A DNA stretch of 43,651 bases from Deltaproteobacteria bacterium (GCA_022340905.1 JAJDNB010000073.1:1-43651), one strand, 5' to 3'. Counted from the stretch's first letter, positions 15,531-25,177 are shown. Notes: a model not told the origin generated them from the sequence alone. Made by a program: numbers and translations.

Positions 15531-17030
15531 TCAAAACATCCCGCTGACGACCTTAGCCAAAGGTTGCCAGTATATGCCCAAACCTAGGGTGGGAATGAGC
15601 AAGGCCAAAAGTAATGCGTGCGAGCCCAAGGAAATCTGCATTTGGCTTTCTTCAATGGGCTTCTCTAGAAACATGGCCTTGACCACCCGCAAGTAGTAGT
15701 AAAGGGAAACCACTGTGTTGAGAGCGGCCACCACAGCCAACCAGTAAATCTTTTTGTAAATAACCGCCGCAAAGAGATAGATCTTCCCCACAAAACCAGC
15801 AAAGGGGGGAAGGCCAATAAGTGAAAAGAGAAATATAGCCATGGCTACACAAACGTAAGGCGCTCTGCTCCCCAAGCCACGGTAGGAGTCAATCTCCTCG
15901 CTTCCCCCACCGTTGGCCACCATGGCTACTACACCAAAAGCTCCGAGGTTCATGAAAAGGTAAACCACCAGGTAAAAAGTCACCGCGCGAAGACCAAGGT
16001 CACTCAAAGCCACTATTCCCATTAACAGATAGCCAGCATGAGCGATGCTCGAGTAGGCAAGGAGGCGTTTGAGATTGTTTTGATGAATTGCAGCCACGTT
16101 CCCGAGGGTCATGGTTAGGGCCGATACCAAGGCGAGAATCGACGGCCAGTCCAAACCGGAAATAGATTCGTACATGCCTCCTTGTGCACCGGTGGTGAAA
16201 AGCGGATAAAAAAGTCGGATGAAAAGGGCAAAGCCTGCTGCCTTGGGACCGACACTCAAAAAGGCAGTAATCGGCGTCGGTGCCCCCTCGTAAACATCTG
16301 GACACCAGAAGTGAAAGGGAAACGAGGCGGTCTTGAAGAGTAGGCCGGCCAGAAAAAACAACACCGCCACAATCAGCAGGATTTTATCTTGAGAATTTTG
16401 GCTGGCCGCCACCACCTGTCGGCTGATTTCCATAAGGTCGGTGCTCCCAGCTAGCCCAAAGAGAAGGGAAAAGCCAAAGAGCATGGTGCCGGACGTAAAG
16501 GCACCGTAGAGCACGTATTTCAAAGCAGCCTCACCACTGCGAACATCTCCGGCCCTCATCCCCACCAGTAAATAACTCAAGATTCCCATGGTCTCAAAGG
16601 CGAGAAAGATCATCAGCAGATCTTTGGAGGCAACGAGAAGCATCATCCCCATGGTGACCGCCAACACCAGGATTGTGCACTCGCTGTATTCCACGTTGTC
16701 GATATCGCCGCTGGCCTGGGTCATGAGAATGACAAAACCACCTGCAACCACGAAAAAGGGTTTAAAGAAGAAGGTCAACCAATCCCAAACGAAAAGTCCC
16801 GAGAGATAGGTGAGGTTTGGCTGGGGTGGTGGCAGCTTCCACAAGGGCAAAAGCGATCCTATCAGACCCAGGAGAGCCAAGACCGTAAACACCAGACGGT
16901 AACGAGGCAGTACCACTCCCACCACGAGGAGAAGTATTATCGTGGCCGTGAGAATGATCTCCGGACTTACAAAGGGAAGACCCTGGAGGTTACTCAGTAT
17001 AAAAGCTTTAGGAATCATGTTGTTCGTCAT
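15531..17030 (-). CDS. nuoN: NuoN, complex I membrane subunit N
   Basis: 499 residues with about 14 hydrophobic segments, an antiporter-like proton-channel subunit of NADH-quinone-type oxidoreductase in the inner membrane. LLFKTASFPFHFWCPDVYEG is the family hallmark (channel lysine region), and AYSSIAHAGYLLMG is also typical. Last subunit of the operon. The start ATG is at 17028-17030; a second ATG lies four codons in. It is separated from nuoM by 190 bp holding an imperfect hairpin, and it abuts the heme kinase gene. Confidence 0.95.
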   Translation of the reverse strand: MTNNMIPKAFILSNLQGLPFVSPEIILTATIILLLVVGVVLPRYRLVFTVLALLGLIGSLLPLWKLPPPQPNLTYLSGLFVWDWLTFFFKPFFVVAGGFVILMTQASGDIDNVEYSECTILVLAVTMGMMLLVASKDLLMIFLAFETMGILSYLLVGMRAGDVRSGEAALKYVLYGAFTSGTMLFGFSLLFGLAGSTDLMEISRQVVAASQNSQDKILLIVAVLFFLAGLLFKTASFPFHFWCPDVYEGAPTPITAFLSVGPKAAGFALFIRLFYPLFTTGAQGGMYESISGLDWPSILALVSALTMTLGNVAAIHQNNLKRLLAYSSIAHAGYLLMGIVALSDLGLRAVTFYLVVYLFMNLGAFGVVAMVANGGGSEEIDSYRGLGSRAPYVCVAMAIFLFSLIGLPPFAGFVGKIYLFAAVIYKKIYWLAVVAALNTVVSLYYYLRVVKAMFLEKPIEESQMQISLGSHALLLALLIPTLGLGIYWQPLAKVVSGMF

Positions 17031-17062
17031 TGTTGGTTGTCATCAGGTCATTTGGCTCCGCC

Positions 17063-17130
17063 GTCATTACGCTTGGCTGTCATTAGGTAGTCACAAGGAG
17101 CCACAACGAGTGACAGCGCAGCGTAGTGAC
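17063..17130. repeat. GTCATTACGC-word hairpin between nuoM and nuoN
   Basis: The arms at 17063-17084 and 17109-17130 match at about 18 of 22 positions, with a 24-nt loop. Outer fragments (CATTGTTGG at 17028 and CCTAACAATG near 17155) extend the symmetry. It would form a stem in the nuo transcript and could modulate expression of nuoN and the kinases. Confidence 0.6.
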
Positions 17131-17220
17131 CATGAGTGACGCGAAGCATAATGACCTAACAATGCCTTCTGTTTACTGCTCAATGTTTACTTATTACTAC
17201 GTGCCTCCTAAACAAACTGC

Positions 17221-18723
17221 CTAACCTACTACCATCGCTACCGTATGTTTCAAGGTTGTACCGATCAAATTCAGTACAGGCATGGGATAAAAGCCCAACA
17301 AGATGACGATGAGCGCCAACGGCGTCAAGGTGAATGCCTCCCGCAGACTGATATCTGGAAGCTCAGCGTACTTTTGGTTAAGCGGTCCCAAAAATACCCG
17401 CTGCATAGTCCAGAGAAAATAGCCGGCGGTTAGGATAATGCCTGTAGTGGCGGTAATGGTGATTATCTTGTACTGCTGAAAGGAGCCAACCAGCACCAGC
17501 GCTTCGCTGATAAAACTGGAAAGCCCCGGCAGTCCCAGGGCAGCAAAAAAGGCCAGGCCGGTGTAGCCGGCATATACCGGCATGGTCTTGGCCAGGCCGC
17601 CGAAGCCGTCGATATCGCGATGGTGAGCCCGATCATAGATGACCCCTACCAGCAAGAAGAGCATGGCAGTGACTGTGCCGTGGTTGAACATTTGCAGCAC
17701 CGCCCCGTTTATCGCCGTGGTATTACTGAATACCGACATGCCCAACATGACAAAGCCCATGTGGCTGATGCTGGAATAGGCTATGAGTTTTTTCATGTCC
17801 TGCTGTGCCATGGCACAAAGAGCGCCATAGATGATGCTGATGAGTCCTAAGATAGCAGCGAATAGCGCGAATTCGCGCGCCATGTCGGGGAGCAGCGGGT
17901 AGGAAATCCGTAGGATCCCATAGGTTCCCATTTTCAGGAGAATGCCAGCCAGAATGACGCTTATGGCAGTGGGTGCTTCGACATGAGCATCAGGCAGCCA
18001 GGTGTGAAAGGGCACCAGAGGGATCTTGATGGCAAAGCCAATGAACAACCCCAGGTAGCAGAGCCAGCGGATGGTATGGCTCTGTAGGAAGGCCTGGTGC
18101 ACGGACTGGTCTGCCAGAATGGTGAGGTCAAATGAGTGCAGCCCGGTGGCGGGTTCCACTGAGCCAAAATAGAAGACCAGCATAACCACAAGCATGAGCA
18201 CACTGCCTACCAGGGTAAAGAGAAAAAACTTGATCGCTGCATATTCCTTCCTGGGCCCACCCCATATACCGATAAGAAAGTACATGGGAAGTAACATCAG
18301 TTCCCAAAATACGTAGAATAGAAAGAAGTCCAGGGCAGAGAAAACACCAACCATACTCGTATCCAACAGAAGAAAAAGGGCAAAATAGCCCCGGACATGC
18401 TCGTTAATGTTCCAAGAAGCGATGACACAGATAAAGGCTAGCAAGGCGGTGAGCAGGATCATGGGTATGCTGATGCCATCGATGCCGAGAGAATAGTGAA
18501 TATTGAACGCCTCGATCCAGGGGACCTTTTCCATGTACTGAAAACCATTACCCCAGCGGTCAAATCCAACATAGAGGCTGGCCGCCCACCACAGAGGAGG
18601 AACGGTGGCGAGGAGGGCAATCACTTTCATCAGGGTGGGATACCTTTTGGGCACCAAGAGGATCAGCCCGGCTCCAATAAGCGGGAAGAAGATCATCCAA
18701 GACAGGATGTGCTCAGGCACCAT
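17221..18723 (-). CDS. nuoM: NuoM, complex I membrane subunit M
   Basis: 500 residues, antiporter-like proton-pumping subunit with about 14 transmembrane helices. Hallmarks: FAIKIPLVPFHTWLPDAHVE and KLIAYSSISHMGFVMLGMS. I prefer the ATG at 18721-18723 (MVPEHILSW), which has GGAG 8-9 nt upstream; the ATG three codons earlier touches that SD directly. It follows nuoL by 77 bp. Confidence 0.95.
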   Translation of the reverse strand: MVPEHILSWMIFFPLIGAGLILLVPKRYPTLMKVIALLATVPPLWWAASLYVGFDRWGNGFQYMEKVPWIEAFNIHYSLGIDGISIPMILLTALLAFICVIASWNINEHVRGYFALFLLLDTSMVGVFSALDFFLFYVFWELMLLPMYFLIGIWGGPRKEYAAIKFFLFTLVGSVLMLVVMLVFYFGSVEPATGLHSFDLTILADQSVHQAFLQSHTIRWLCYLGLFIGFAIKIPLVPFHTWLPDAHVEAPTAISVILAGILLKMGTYGILRISYPLLPDMAREFALFAAILGLISIIYGALCAMAQQDMKKLIAYSSISHMGFVMLGMSVFSNTTAINGAVLQMFNHGTVTAMLFLLVGVIYDRAHHRDIDGFGGLAKTMPVYAGYTGLAFFAALGLPGLSSFISEALVLVGSFQQYKIITITATTGIILTAGYFLWTMQRVFLGPLNQKYAELPDISLREAFTLTPLALIVILLGFYPMPVLNLIGTTLKHTVAMVVG

Positions 18724-18800
18724 CGATTCCATCTCCTTTTATCCGAGTCTTTATCTGTTGAATTGTTGCTGAATGCATATCTGTCCTCGTCCAATTACCT

Positions 18801-20873
18801 TCAAAATAGCAACATGAACACGCACAGGCCAAATAGGCCCAGTACTACAGAGTAGAGATACTGGTGTATCCTTCCGGTCTGCAGGTGTCTAATCCAATCA
18901 CCCCATCTCTGGACCATAGCCGCCACGCCATTGACGGCGCCGTCAACGATGGTCAAGTCTTCCCAACCTACAAGAAAAGAGAATTTGGCCGTAATTTTGG
19001 AAGAAAGATTTACCGCTCCGTCTATCACCTGGAGGTCAAAGAGGCCGCTGAGTGCTACCAACTTCAACACCGGGCGCAGGAAAAGGGCAGAGTAGATTTC
19101 GTCCACATAGTATTTGTTGAGAAGCAACCGATACACTGCCGCGAAACGGGCTCTGGCCTGATCCGGCAGCTCCGGCCTTTTCAGGTAAAAATAGTACCCG
19201 AGACCTATCCCGCTGAGCGCCACTCCGGTGGATACCAGCATGAGGAGAACCTCCAGGCCGTAAGCGTGGACCTCGTGGCCCGAGGACCCGTGACCGCTGA
19301 GCACGGGACTCAAGAAGTCGTGAAGCAGATTGGGTAAGTGAGTTACCGCCGGTAAACCTATCGCTCCTCCTACTGCTGCTAGCAAAGCCAGAATTATGAG
19401 TGGAATGGTCATTACCAGCGGCGATTCATGCAGATGTTTCTCCTCATCTGCTCCGCCCCGGAAAGTGCCCATAAAGGTCAGTGCCACTAAACGGGTCATA
19501 TAAAATGCCGTGAGCCCCGCTCCGAGCAGGCCGAGAGCCCAGAGAGCTTTGCCAAGGCCGGGAACCGAAAGGTGGCTGTTGAAGGTAGCCCACAAGATTT
19601 CGTCTTTACTCATAAATCCCGAAAACGGCGGTATCCCGGATATTGCCAAATAGGCTGTCATAAAAGTGAGATAGGTGTATGGCAGGTATTTTTTTAATCC
19701 ACCCATCTCCTGCATGTCGTTGCTGTGTACAGCGTGGATCACACTGCCGGCTCCCAGGAAGAGCAGAGCCTTGAAAAATGCATGGGTCACGAGATGGAAA
19801 ATTCCCGTACTGAAGGCAGCCACCCCCACAGCCAGGAACATATACCCCAGCTGGCTAATGGTAGAGTAAGCCAAAACTCGTTTGATATCGTTTTGGGTTA
19901 TGGCAATGGTGGCAGCATAAAACGCGGTCACTGCCCCCACCACTGCCACTACTGTCAAGGCAGCAGGAGCGGCAAGGTAGAGAAAGTTGAGACGAACAAT
20001 CATGTAAACTCCCGCAGTCACCATAGTTGCAGCATGAATGAAAGCACTCACCGGGGTCGGACCGGCCATGGCATCAGGTAACCAGACATAGAGGGGAATC
20101 TGGGCTGATTTCCCGGTAGCTCCCACAAAAAACAACAGGGCTATCCAGGTGACCACTCCGACGCCTAGGACAGGACTGGCCGAAGCGAGCAAGGGCACTG
20201 CCTGCCGCAACTCGGTGAATCCCAAACCGCTCACCCCGCCGTTGCTGCCCTCAAATAGACTCCAGAATAGGAGCATCAATCCCACGAAGAAACCAAAATC
20301 ACCCACCCGGTTTACAATGAAAGCCTTCATGCCGGCCTGGGCCTTTTCGAGGTCACTGAACCAGAAGCCGATGAGCAGATAAGAGCAGAGCCCTACGCCT
20401 TCCCAACCAACAAACATGAGTAACAGGTTGTCGGCAAGTATTAGGAGGAGCATGGAAAAGGTAAAAAGATTCAGATAGGCAAAATAACGCCCCTGGCTTT
20501 CGTCGCCCGCCATGTAACCTACGGAGTAAAGGTGGATGAGAAACCCCACGCCGGTCACCACCAGGCAGAGTGTTGCCGAAAGGGGATCGAACCTAAAGGC
20601 AACGGTCAGACTGAAACGACCCTGATCCCAGACGGTCAGTAGCCACTGATAGAGTGATTGAATCAACAGACGATTGTGAGGCTCCTCAATTCTCAGGAGG
20701 GAGATGAACCCACTTACCGATACCAGAAAAGCCAGAAAGACAGTGACACAGCCGATGATATGTATCAACCGGGCAGGGAGTCTTCTCCTTAGCAGGCCGT
20801 TGACTACGGCTCCCGTTAAGGGAAGGCAAGGAATGAGCCAGAGTATGTTTTTTACTGTCTGTGGCCCTAACAA
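18801..20873 (-). CDS. nuoL: NuoL, complex I membrane subunit L
   Basis: 690 residues, the largest antiporter-like subunit, whose long C-terminal lateral helix braces the membrane arm. FVGATGKSAQIPLYVWLPDA and AYSTISQLGYMFLAVG are typical. The C-terminal extension from about 540 ends in a last membrane helix (YLYSVVLGLFGLCVFMLLF). The start appears to be a TTG at 20871-20873 with AGAGG nine nt upstream; no nearby ATG fits the family N-terminus. Length is normal. Confidence 0.95.
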   Translation of the reverse strand: MLGPQTVKNILWLIPCLPLTGAVVNGLLRRRLPARLIHIIGCVTVFLAFLVSVSGFISLLRIEEPHNRLLIQSLYQWLLTVWDQGRFSLTVAFRFDPLSATLCLVVTGVGFLIHLYSVGYMAGDESQGRYFAYLNLFTFSMLLLILADNLLLMFVGWEGVGLCSYLLIGFWFSDLEKAQAGMKAFIVNRVGDFGFFVGLMLLFWSLFEGSNGGVSGLGFTELRQAVPLLASASPVLGVGVVTWIALLFFVGATGKSAQIPLYVWLPDAMAGPTPVSAFIHAATMVTAGVYMIVRLNFLYLAAPAALTVVAVVGAVTAFYAATIAITQNDIKRVLAYSTISQLGYMFLAVGVAAFSTGIFHLVTHAFFKALLFLGAGSVIHAVHSNDMQEMGGLKKYLPYTYLTFMTAYLAISGIPPFSGFMSKDEILWATFNSHLSVPGLGKALWALGLLGAGLTAFYMTRLVALTFMGTFRGGADEEKHLHESPLVMTIPLIILALLAAVGGAIGLPAVTHLPNLLHDFLSPVLSGHGSSGHEVHAYGLEVLLMLVSTGVALSGIGLGYYFYLKRPELPDQARARFAAVYRLLLNKYYVDEIYSALFLRPVLKLVALSGLFDLQVIDGAVNLSSKITAKFSFLVGWEDLTIVDGAVNGVAAMVQRWGDWIRHLQTGRIHQYLYSVVLGLFGLCVFMLLF

Positions 20874-20885
20874 CGTATGAATCCT

Positions 20886-20947
20886 CTCTCTATTTCACAT
20901 CTCACATCCGAAATCCGCAATCCGCAATCCACAATCTCTAATCTCTG
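20886..20947. repeat. AATCCGCAATC-word repeat between nuoK and nuoL
   Basis: A tandem of related 9-11-nt words (ACATCTCACATCC, GAAATCCGCAATCCGCAATC, CACAATCTCTAATCTC). The same words reappear near 34940 and 38640. No gene here. Confidence 0.6.
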
Positions 20948-20959
20948 ACCTTGATGCCT

Positions 20960-21283
20960 TTAACCTCTTAGCTCCTTGAAATCTTCCACATCGATAGTCT
21001 TCATCTGGCTGTACAGGACAAGGACAATGGCCAGAGCCACGGCCACCTCAGCTGCCGCAATGGCAATGATGAATAAAGTAAAAATCTGACCGCTCAGGAG
21101 GCTTGCCGTCTGAGATGGTTGAAGAAAACGAGAAAAAGCAACGAAGTTGAGACCAGCCCCATTAAGAATGAGTTCGATTCCCATAAGAACACCAATTGCG
21201 TTCCTCCTGGTGAGCACCGTGAACATGCCCAGGCAGAAAAGCAGGGAACTTACAATGAGGAAGCTTTGAAGACTGTACGACAT
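20960..21283 (-). CDS. nuoK: NuoK, complex I membrane subunit K
   Basis: 107 residues, three transmembrane helices. The conserved glutamates of the proton path are present in GVLMGIELILNGAGLNFVAF and AAEVAVALAIVLVLY. Start ATG at 21281-21283, 2 nt after the nuoJ stop, indicating coupling. Normal length. Confidence 0.95.
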   Translation of the reverse strand: MSYSLQSFLIVSSLLFCLGMFTVLTRRNAIGVLMGIELILNGAGLNFVAFSRFLQPSQTASLLSGQIFTLFIIAIAAAEVAVALAIVLVLYSQMKTIDVEDFKELRG

Positions 21284-21285
21284 GG

Positions 21286-21786
21286 CTATTCTCCTCTCAC
21301 ACTTCTCCTGACGATCAACACAGCCCCAACAAGTGCAACCAGGAGCAGAACAGAAACAACCTCAAAGGCTGCGAGATACTTCCCCAGGAGCAAATCACCA
21401 ATGGCCGCCGAAGTAGGTTCGGGATTTACCAAAGAAACAGCCACAGGCCACAGAGATCTGCTCGCTGCCATTATTAACGCTGTTAGGATGATGCCGCACA
21501 GAAGGCCGGCGAAAAGTTTTCCGGGTAGCTGGACGGATAGTGACAGCAGCTTGCCTCTTTGGGTCATCATTACCCCAAAGATAATCAGGACGAGAATTCC
21601 TCCGATATAGACAATTACCTGGATTACACCGATAAAGTCCGCTCCCAATAGTACATACAGACCGGCAACTCCAAAAAAAGTCACGAGCAACGAGAAGGCC
21701 GCATGAACGATATTGCTGGATAGAGCAACCCAAAGACAAGGAATAACCGTCAACAGAATAAATACATTAAGAACAATTTCTTTCAT
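21286..21786 (-). CDS. nuoJ: NuoJ, complex I membrane subunit J
   Basis: 166 residues, five hydrophobic segments. VIYIGGILVLIIFGVMMTQR in the middle is the conserved third helix with the pi-bulge region, and the C-terminus VVSVLLLVALVGAVLIVRRS is typical. It starts with ATG 10 nt after nuoI and runs 2 nt short of nuoK. Confidence 0.95.
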   Translation of the reverse strand: MKEIVLNVFILLTVIPCLWVALSSNIVHAAFSLLVTFFGVAGLYVLLGADFIGVIQVIVYIGGILVLIIFGVMMTQRGKLLSLSVQLPGKLFAGLLCGIILTALIMAASRSLWPVAVSLVNPEPTSAAIGDLLLGKYLAAFEVVSVLLLVALVGAVLIVRRSVRGE

Positions 21787-21796
21787 TTTCCTTTAC

Positions 21797-22432
21797 TCAC
21801 TCCTCACCCTTGTCTTCCTTCTCCTTTTTCATTTTTTCTTTTTCGGCTTTGTTCTTGGCCTCTTCGGCAAGCTGCATGCGCTCCAGAGAAAGCCTGGGGC
21901 TAATATATTCCCTGATTAACGTTCGATAATCGAAAGTGGCCCCTTCAAACTGACGAGTAAAAAAAATGGCACTTGTGGGACACACCTCCACGCAAAAGCC
22001 GCAGAACATGCACTTAGAATAGTCAATTCTGAATGTTGTTGGGGCCTTGCCTTTTCGGCCCTCAATCTTCACGCCTTTAACCCTAATTACATCAATGGGA
22101 CAGTTCTGAGCACAGAGAAGGCAACCTATGCAAATGGATTCATCGTAGCCCAACAATCCTCGGTACCGTTCAGCAAGCTGGGGATTTAGCGGTCCTTTGT
22201 ACTGCTGCTGACTAGCCCCAAGGAGAACCTCAAATGGTGGGTTCAAATTCCCGTGCGCGGGAATCGACATATCCTCGGGTTTACCTCTAAGGATGTCATG
22301 GGAGGGATACTGAATGGTGACCTTCCGCTCGAACAAAGCAGTTTTGAAAGTAATCCACATGCCCACCGAGATGGTAGTGACGGCTTCATACATGTTGCCG
22401 AAGTAGATTTTGATGTGGTGCAATAATTCCAA
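21797..22432 (-). CDS. nuoI: NuoI, complex I 2x[4Fe-4S] subunit
   Basis: 211 residues. Two complete ferredoxin motifs (CIGCLLCAQNCP and CMFCGFCVEVCP) hold clusters N6a and N6b of the peripheral arm. The C-terminal 30 residues are an unusual, highly charged Lys/Glu tail (EEAKNKAEKEKMKKEKEDKG). The start appears to be a TTG at 22430-22432 with GGAGG four nt upstream. Without NuoEFG in the operon, this subunit is a plausible entry point for electrons from ferredoxin or another donor (inference). Confidence 0.95.
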   Translation of the reverse strand: MELLHHIKIYFGNMYEAVTTISVGMWITFKTALFERKVTIQYPSHDILRGKPEDMSIPAHGNLNPPFEVLLGASQQQYKGPLNPQLAERYRGLLGYDESICIGCLLCAQNCPIDVIRVKGVKIEGRKGKAPTTFRIDYSKCMFCGFCVEVCPTSAIFFTRQFEGATFDYRTLIREYISPRLSLERMQLAEEAKNKAEKEKMKKEKEDKGEE

Positions 22433-22441
22433 ATTTCCTCC

Positions 22442-23779
22442 TCAACTCGAGAGCCACATCCAGAACCCCTGTCCTACGAGACAGAAAAATCCCAAGGGGA
22501 TAAGATATTTCCAACACACGCCCATCAACTGATCAACTCGGAGCCTCGGCAGGGTCCAACGCCACCAGAGAACTACGAAAGACACCACCATGGCCTTGGT
22601 AAAAAAGACGAGAAAGGGCACAATATATTCAAATATTAGGCGATAAACCGCGGGCAGATAGGCTCGCAAAGGCAGGTGCAGAGCTAGGGTCAAACCACCG
22701 GCGGCGAAAAGGAGTCCCAAAACCAGCAGTTCGGAATGAAAACGCACGAATCGGCTGCCGAAAAAGTTACGCTTGCGGCGCACATCCCAAATAAAGGCTC
22801 GCAGCGCCTTCCAGGCAAAAAAAGTGGCTGGCACAGCTCCCAGCAACAAAAGCATCAGGACATCGGGCCGGCTGAGAAAATGACCGAATGCAGCACCAAT
22901 TGGCCCCAGTTCGCCTACGTCGACAGATAGTGGCAGTTGCCAACCCCCGAGAAAACAGGTAACCGCCACTGCACTGATTACGTAAATGTTACCGAACTCT
23001 GCCGCAAAAAAAGCGCCGAAACGCATGGCACTGTATTCAATGTTATAGCCGGCCACAAGCTCCGACTCCGCCTCGGGAATATCAAAAGGTACCCGATTAA
23101 TCTCGGCGATGGCGGAGACAAAATAAATAAAGAAGGCCAAAAAGCTGAAAGGGCTGCTAAAGAGATACCAGTGGTGCAGGCCGCCGGCTTGGGCCCTTAT
23201 TATGGACTGCATACTCATCGTACCGGTTGAGAGTACCACCACTAAAATCGCCAGGGCATTGGGAATCTCGTAGCTCACGATCTGAGCGGCCGAACGCATA
23301 CCACCCAGGAGAGCCCACTTGTTGTTGGAGGCCCAGCCTGCCAGGATCAGACCAATCACGGTAAAGGAGCCTGTGGCCAGGAGGTATAATACGCCGACGT
23401 TTAAGTCGCTGATGATCCATTTCGGCCCAAAGGGGATCACCACAAAAGATAGGGCGGTGCCCAACAGCAGCAAGTAAGGGGCAAACTTGAAAATACTCTT
23501 ATCGGCAGCAGCGGGGATGATATCCTCTTTGAGGATGAGCTTTACTCCGTCAGCCATAAATTGCATCAAGCCGTAAGGTCCCACCCGGTTGGGGCCTCTG
23601 CGAGAGTTGGTCCAGCCCGCCACTTTTCTTTCCAAATAGGTATAAAGTCCCGACATGAGACCAAAAAAATTGAGAACCACTAGCCCGCAAGCCAACATTA
23701 CCACCGCAGCAGTGGGCACGTAACCAATTTGCTGAAAGAAGCTAACTTTGTTGAAAAGGTCGCTGACTAGGTTTTCCAT
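22442..23779 (-). CDS. nuoH: NuoH, complex I quinone-site membrane subunit (extended)
   Basis: 445 residues against about 325 in E. coli. Residues 1-280 align with the family: RRGPNRVGPYGLMQFMADG, EIPNALAIL, EINRVPFDIPEAESELVAGY. The C-terminal helix also fits (LPRLRVDQLMGVCWKYLIPL). Between them, residues about 285-385 form an extra stretch with two or three predicted helices (DVLMLLLLGAVPATFFAW and SELLVLGLLFAAGGLTLAL). The helix-rich insertion lies between the last two core helices. Start ATG; 9 nt upstream of nuoI. Confidence 0.93.
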   Translation of the reverse strand: MENLVSDLFNKVSFFQQIGYVPTAAVVMLACGLVVLNFFGLMSGLYTYLERKVAGWTNSRRGPNRVGPYGLMQFMADGVKLILKEDIIPAAADKSIFKFAPYLLLLGTALSFVVIPFGPKWIISDLNVGVLYLLATGSFTVIGLILAGWASNNKWALLGGMRSAAQIVSYEIPNALAILVVVLSTGTMSMQSIIRAQAGGLHHWYLFSSPFSFLAFFIYFVSAIAEINRVPFDIPEAESELVAGYNIEYSAMRFGAFFAAEFGNIYVISAVAVTCFLGGWQLPLSVDVGELGPIGAAFGHFLSRPDVLMLLLLGAVPATFFAWKALRAFIWDVRRKRNFFGSRFVRFHSELLVLGLLFAAGGLTLALHLPLRAYLPAVYRLIFEYIVPFLVFFTKAMVVSFVVLWWRWTLPRLRVDQLMGVCWKYLIPLGFFCLVGQGFWMWLSS

Positions 23780-23804
23780 AGCAAGTGTCTAAAATGCCTA
23801 ATAA

Positions 23805-24005
23805 AAAATTCAGTAGCCAGTGGTCAGTAGCCGGTGGTCATTCGTCAACTGGTCGATTGGTCAAATTGTCAAATCGTAGAAATCGCAGAAGTCGTAGAAA
23901 TCATAATCTGTCCTCTGTCTTCTGCCGTCTGTCGTCTGTCGTCTGTCCTCAGACTTCTGACCTCTGACTTCTGACCTCTGACTTCTGACTCTTTACTCCA
24001 TGCTC
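23805..24005. repeat. Composite short-word repeat locus B, inside the nuo operon
   Basis: The 276-bp gap between nuoD and nuoH holds no gene. Blocks in order: CAGTAGCCAGTGGTCAGTAG, TGGTCGATTGGTCAAATTG, TCGTAGAAATCGCAGAAG, TCTGTCCTCTGTC and CTGACCTCTGACTTCTGAC. These words match loci A and C in order and orientation. It sits where nuoE, nuoF and nuoG would stand in the E. coli order. Confidence 0.75.
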
Positions 24006-24055
24006 CATGCCCAGTGACGGCGAAGCCATATGACCAACCAGCTGCCCGCTGCTTG

Positions 24056-25174
24056 CTATCTGTCTACTTCCGGTGCTACCACGTCCAGACTGGCGATTAG
24101 GGCCACTAAGTCAGCCACCATGAGGCCCGATCCCACTTTCTCGACAATGCTCATTGCTGAAAATGAACCGGTCATGATTTTCAACCGATGAGGCTTAAGT
24201 CCGCCCTTGCTGACAAGGTAAAAACCCAATTCACCCCGAGGTGCCTCAGTGCGCACGTAAAACTCTCCTGGCTCAATTTTCAATTTCTTCTTTGACCTGT
24301 TCCAATGGGAACCGTCAGGTATTTTTTCCATACATTGGCGAAGAATTCGCACACTTTGTTCCATCTCTCGGATACGGATCCAGTAACGACTGTAGCAGTC
24401 GCCTAGCTCTCCCATCTCCGCACCGCCCCCGACAGGAACGTCAAAATCCAGTTCTCCGTATACTGAATAGGGTTCATCTCGCCTCAGATCCCAGTCAATA
24501 CCGGAGGCCCGGAGGTTTGGGCCAACGAGTTTGTAATCCAAAGCATCTTTCGGGCTGATCACCGCAACCCCTACCAAACGCTCCTTAAAGATCTTGTTCT
24601 TGGAAATGAAGCGGTTGTATTGCCGCAACCGTGGCTCGAAGTAGTCAAGAAAACGGCTGAGCCTCTGGAGAAACCCGTCGGGCAAATCGAGGGCTACTCC
24701 CCCGAAACGAACATAATTGTAGGTGAGCCGCGAACCGCATAGTTCTTCGAACAGATCATTGACCCACTCCCTCTCCCGCAATGAGTGGGTGAAGGGAGTC
24801 ACCGCCCCCATGTCCATGGCGAAGGTTCCCACTGAGATCAAGTGACTAATGATCCGGTTGAGTTCAGCCACCAGCACCCGTATGTACTCTGCCCGTGGGG
24901 GCACTTCAATTCCGGCCGCACGCTCTACCGTAATGGCGTAGCCCAGGTTGCAGTTCATCGCTGCGAGATAATCGAGGCGATCCGTATATGGCATGAAATG
25001 AGCGTAAGAAACCTTCTCTGCGATCTTCTCTAACCCCCTGTGTAGATAACCGATATCCGGACGGCAATGGTGGATTACCTCACCATCCGTGCGCAGAATG
25101 AAACGGAGTACCCCGTGGGTACTTGGATGGTGCGGGCCCATGTTGAGGACCATGCTTTCGGTCGCCAGAGGCAT
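24056..25174 (-). CDS. nuoD: NuoD, complex I 49-kDa subunit
   Basis: 372 residues, evolved from the hydrogenase large subunit and forming the quinone site with NuoB. LNMGPHHPSTHGVLRFILR near the start carries the conserved histidines, followed by GYLHRGLEKI and RAEYIRVLVAELNRIISHL. The hydrogenase nickel cysteines are absent, as expected. It starts at ATG 3 nt after nuoC. NuoC and NuoD are separate here, not fused. Confidence 0.95.
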   Translation of the reverse strand: MPLATESMVLNMGPHHPSTHGVLRFILRTDGEVIHHCRPDIGYLHRGLEKIAEKVSYAHFMPYTDRLDYLAAMNCNLGYAITVERAAGIEVPPRAEYIRVLVAELNRIISHLISVGTFAMDMGAVTPFTHSLREREWVNDLFEELCGSRLTYNYVRFGGVALDLPDGFLQRLSRFLDYFEPRLRQYNRFISKNKIFKERLVGVAVISPKDALDYKLVGPNLRASGIDWDLRRDEPYSVYGELDFDVPVGGGAEMGELGDCYSRYWIRIREMEQSVRILRQCMEKIPDGSHWNRSKKKLKIEPGEFYVRTEAPRGELGFYLVSKGGLKPHRLKIMTGSFSAMSIVEKVGSGLMVADLVALIASLDVVAPEVDR

Positions 25175-25177
25175 CTC

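Noticed and set aside
17028..17165. Riboswitch in the nuoM-nuoN gap
   Set aside because: The symmetry is a simple word hairpin like those in other gaps; no known riboswitch core is recognisable.
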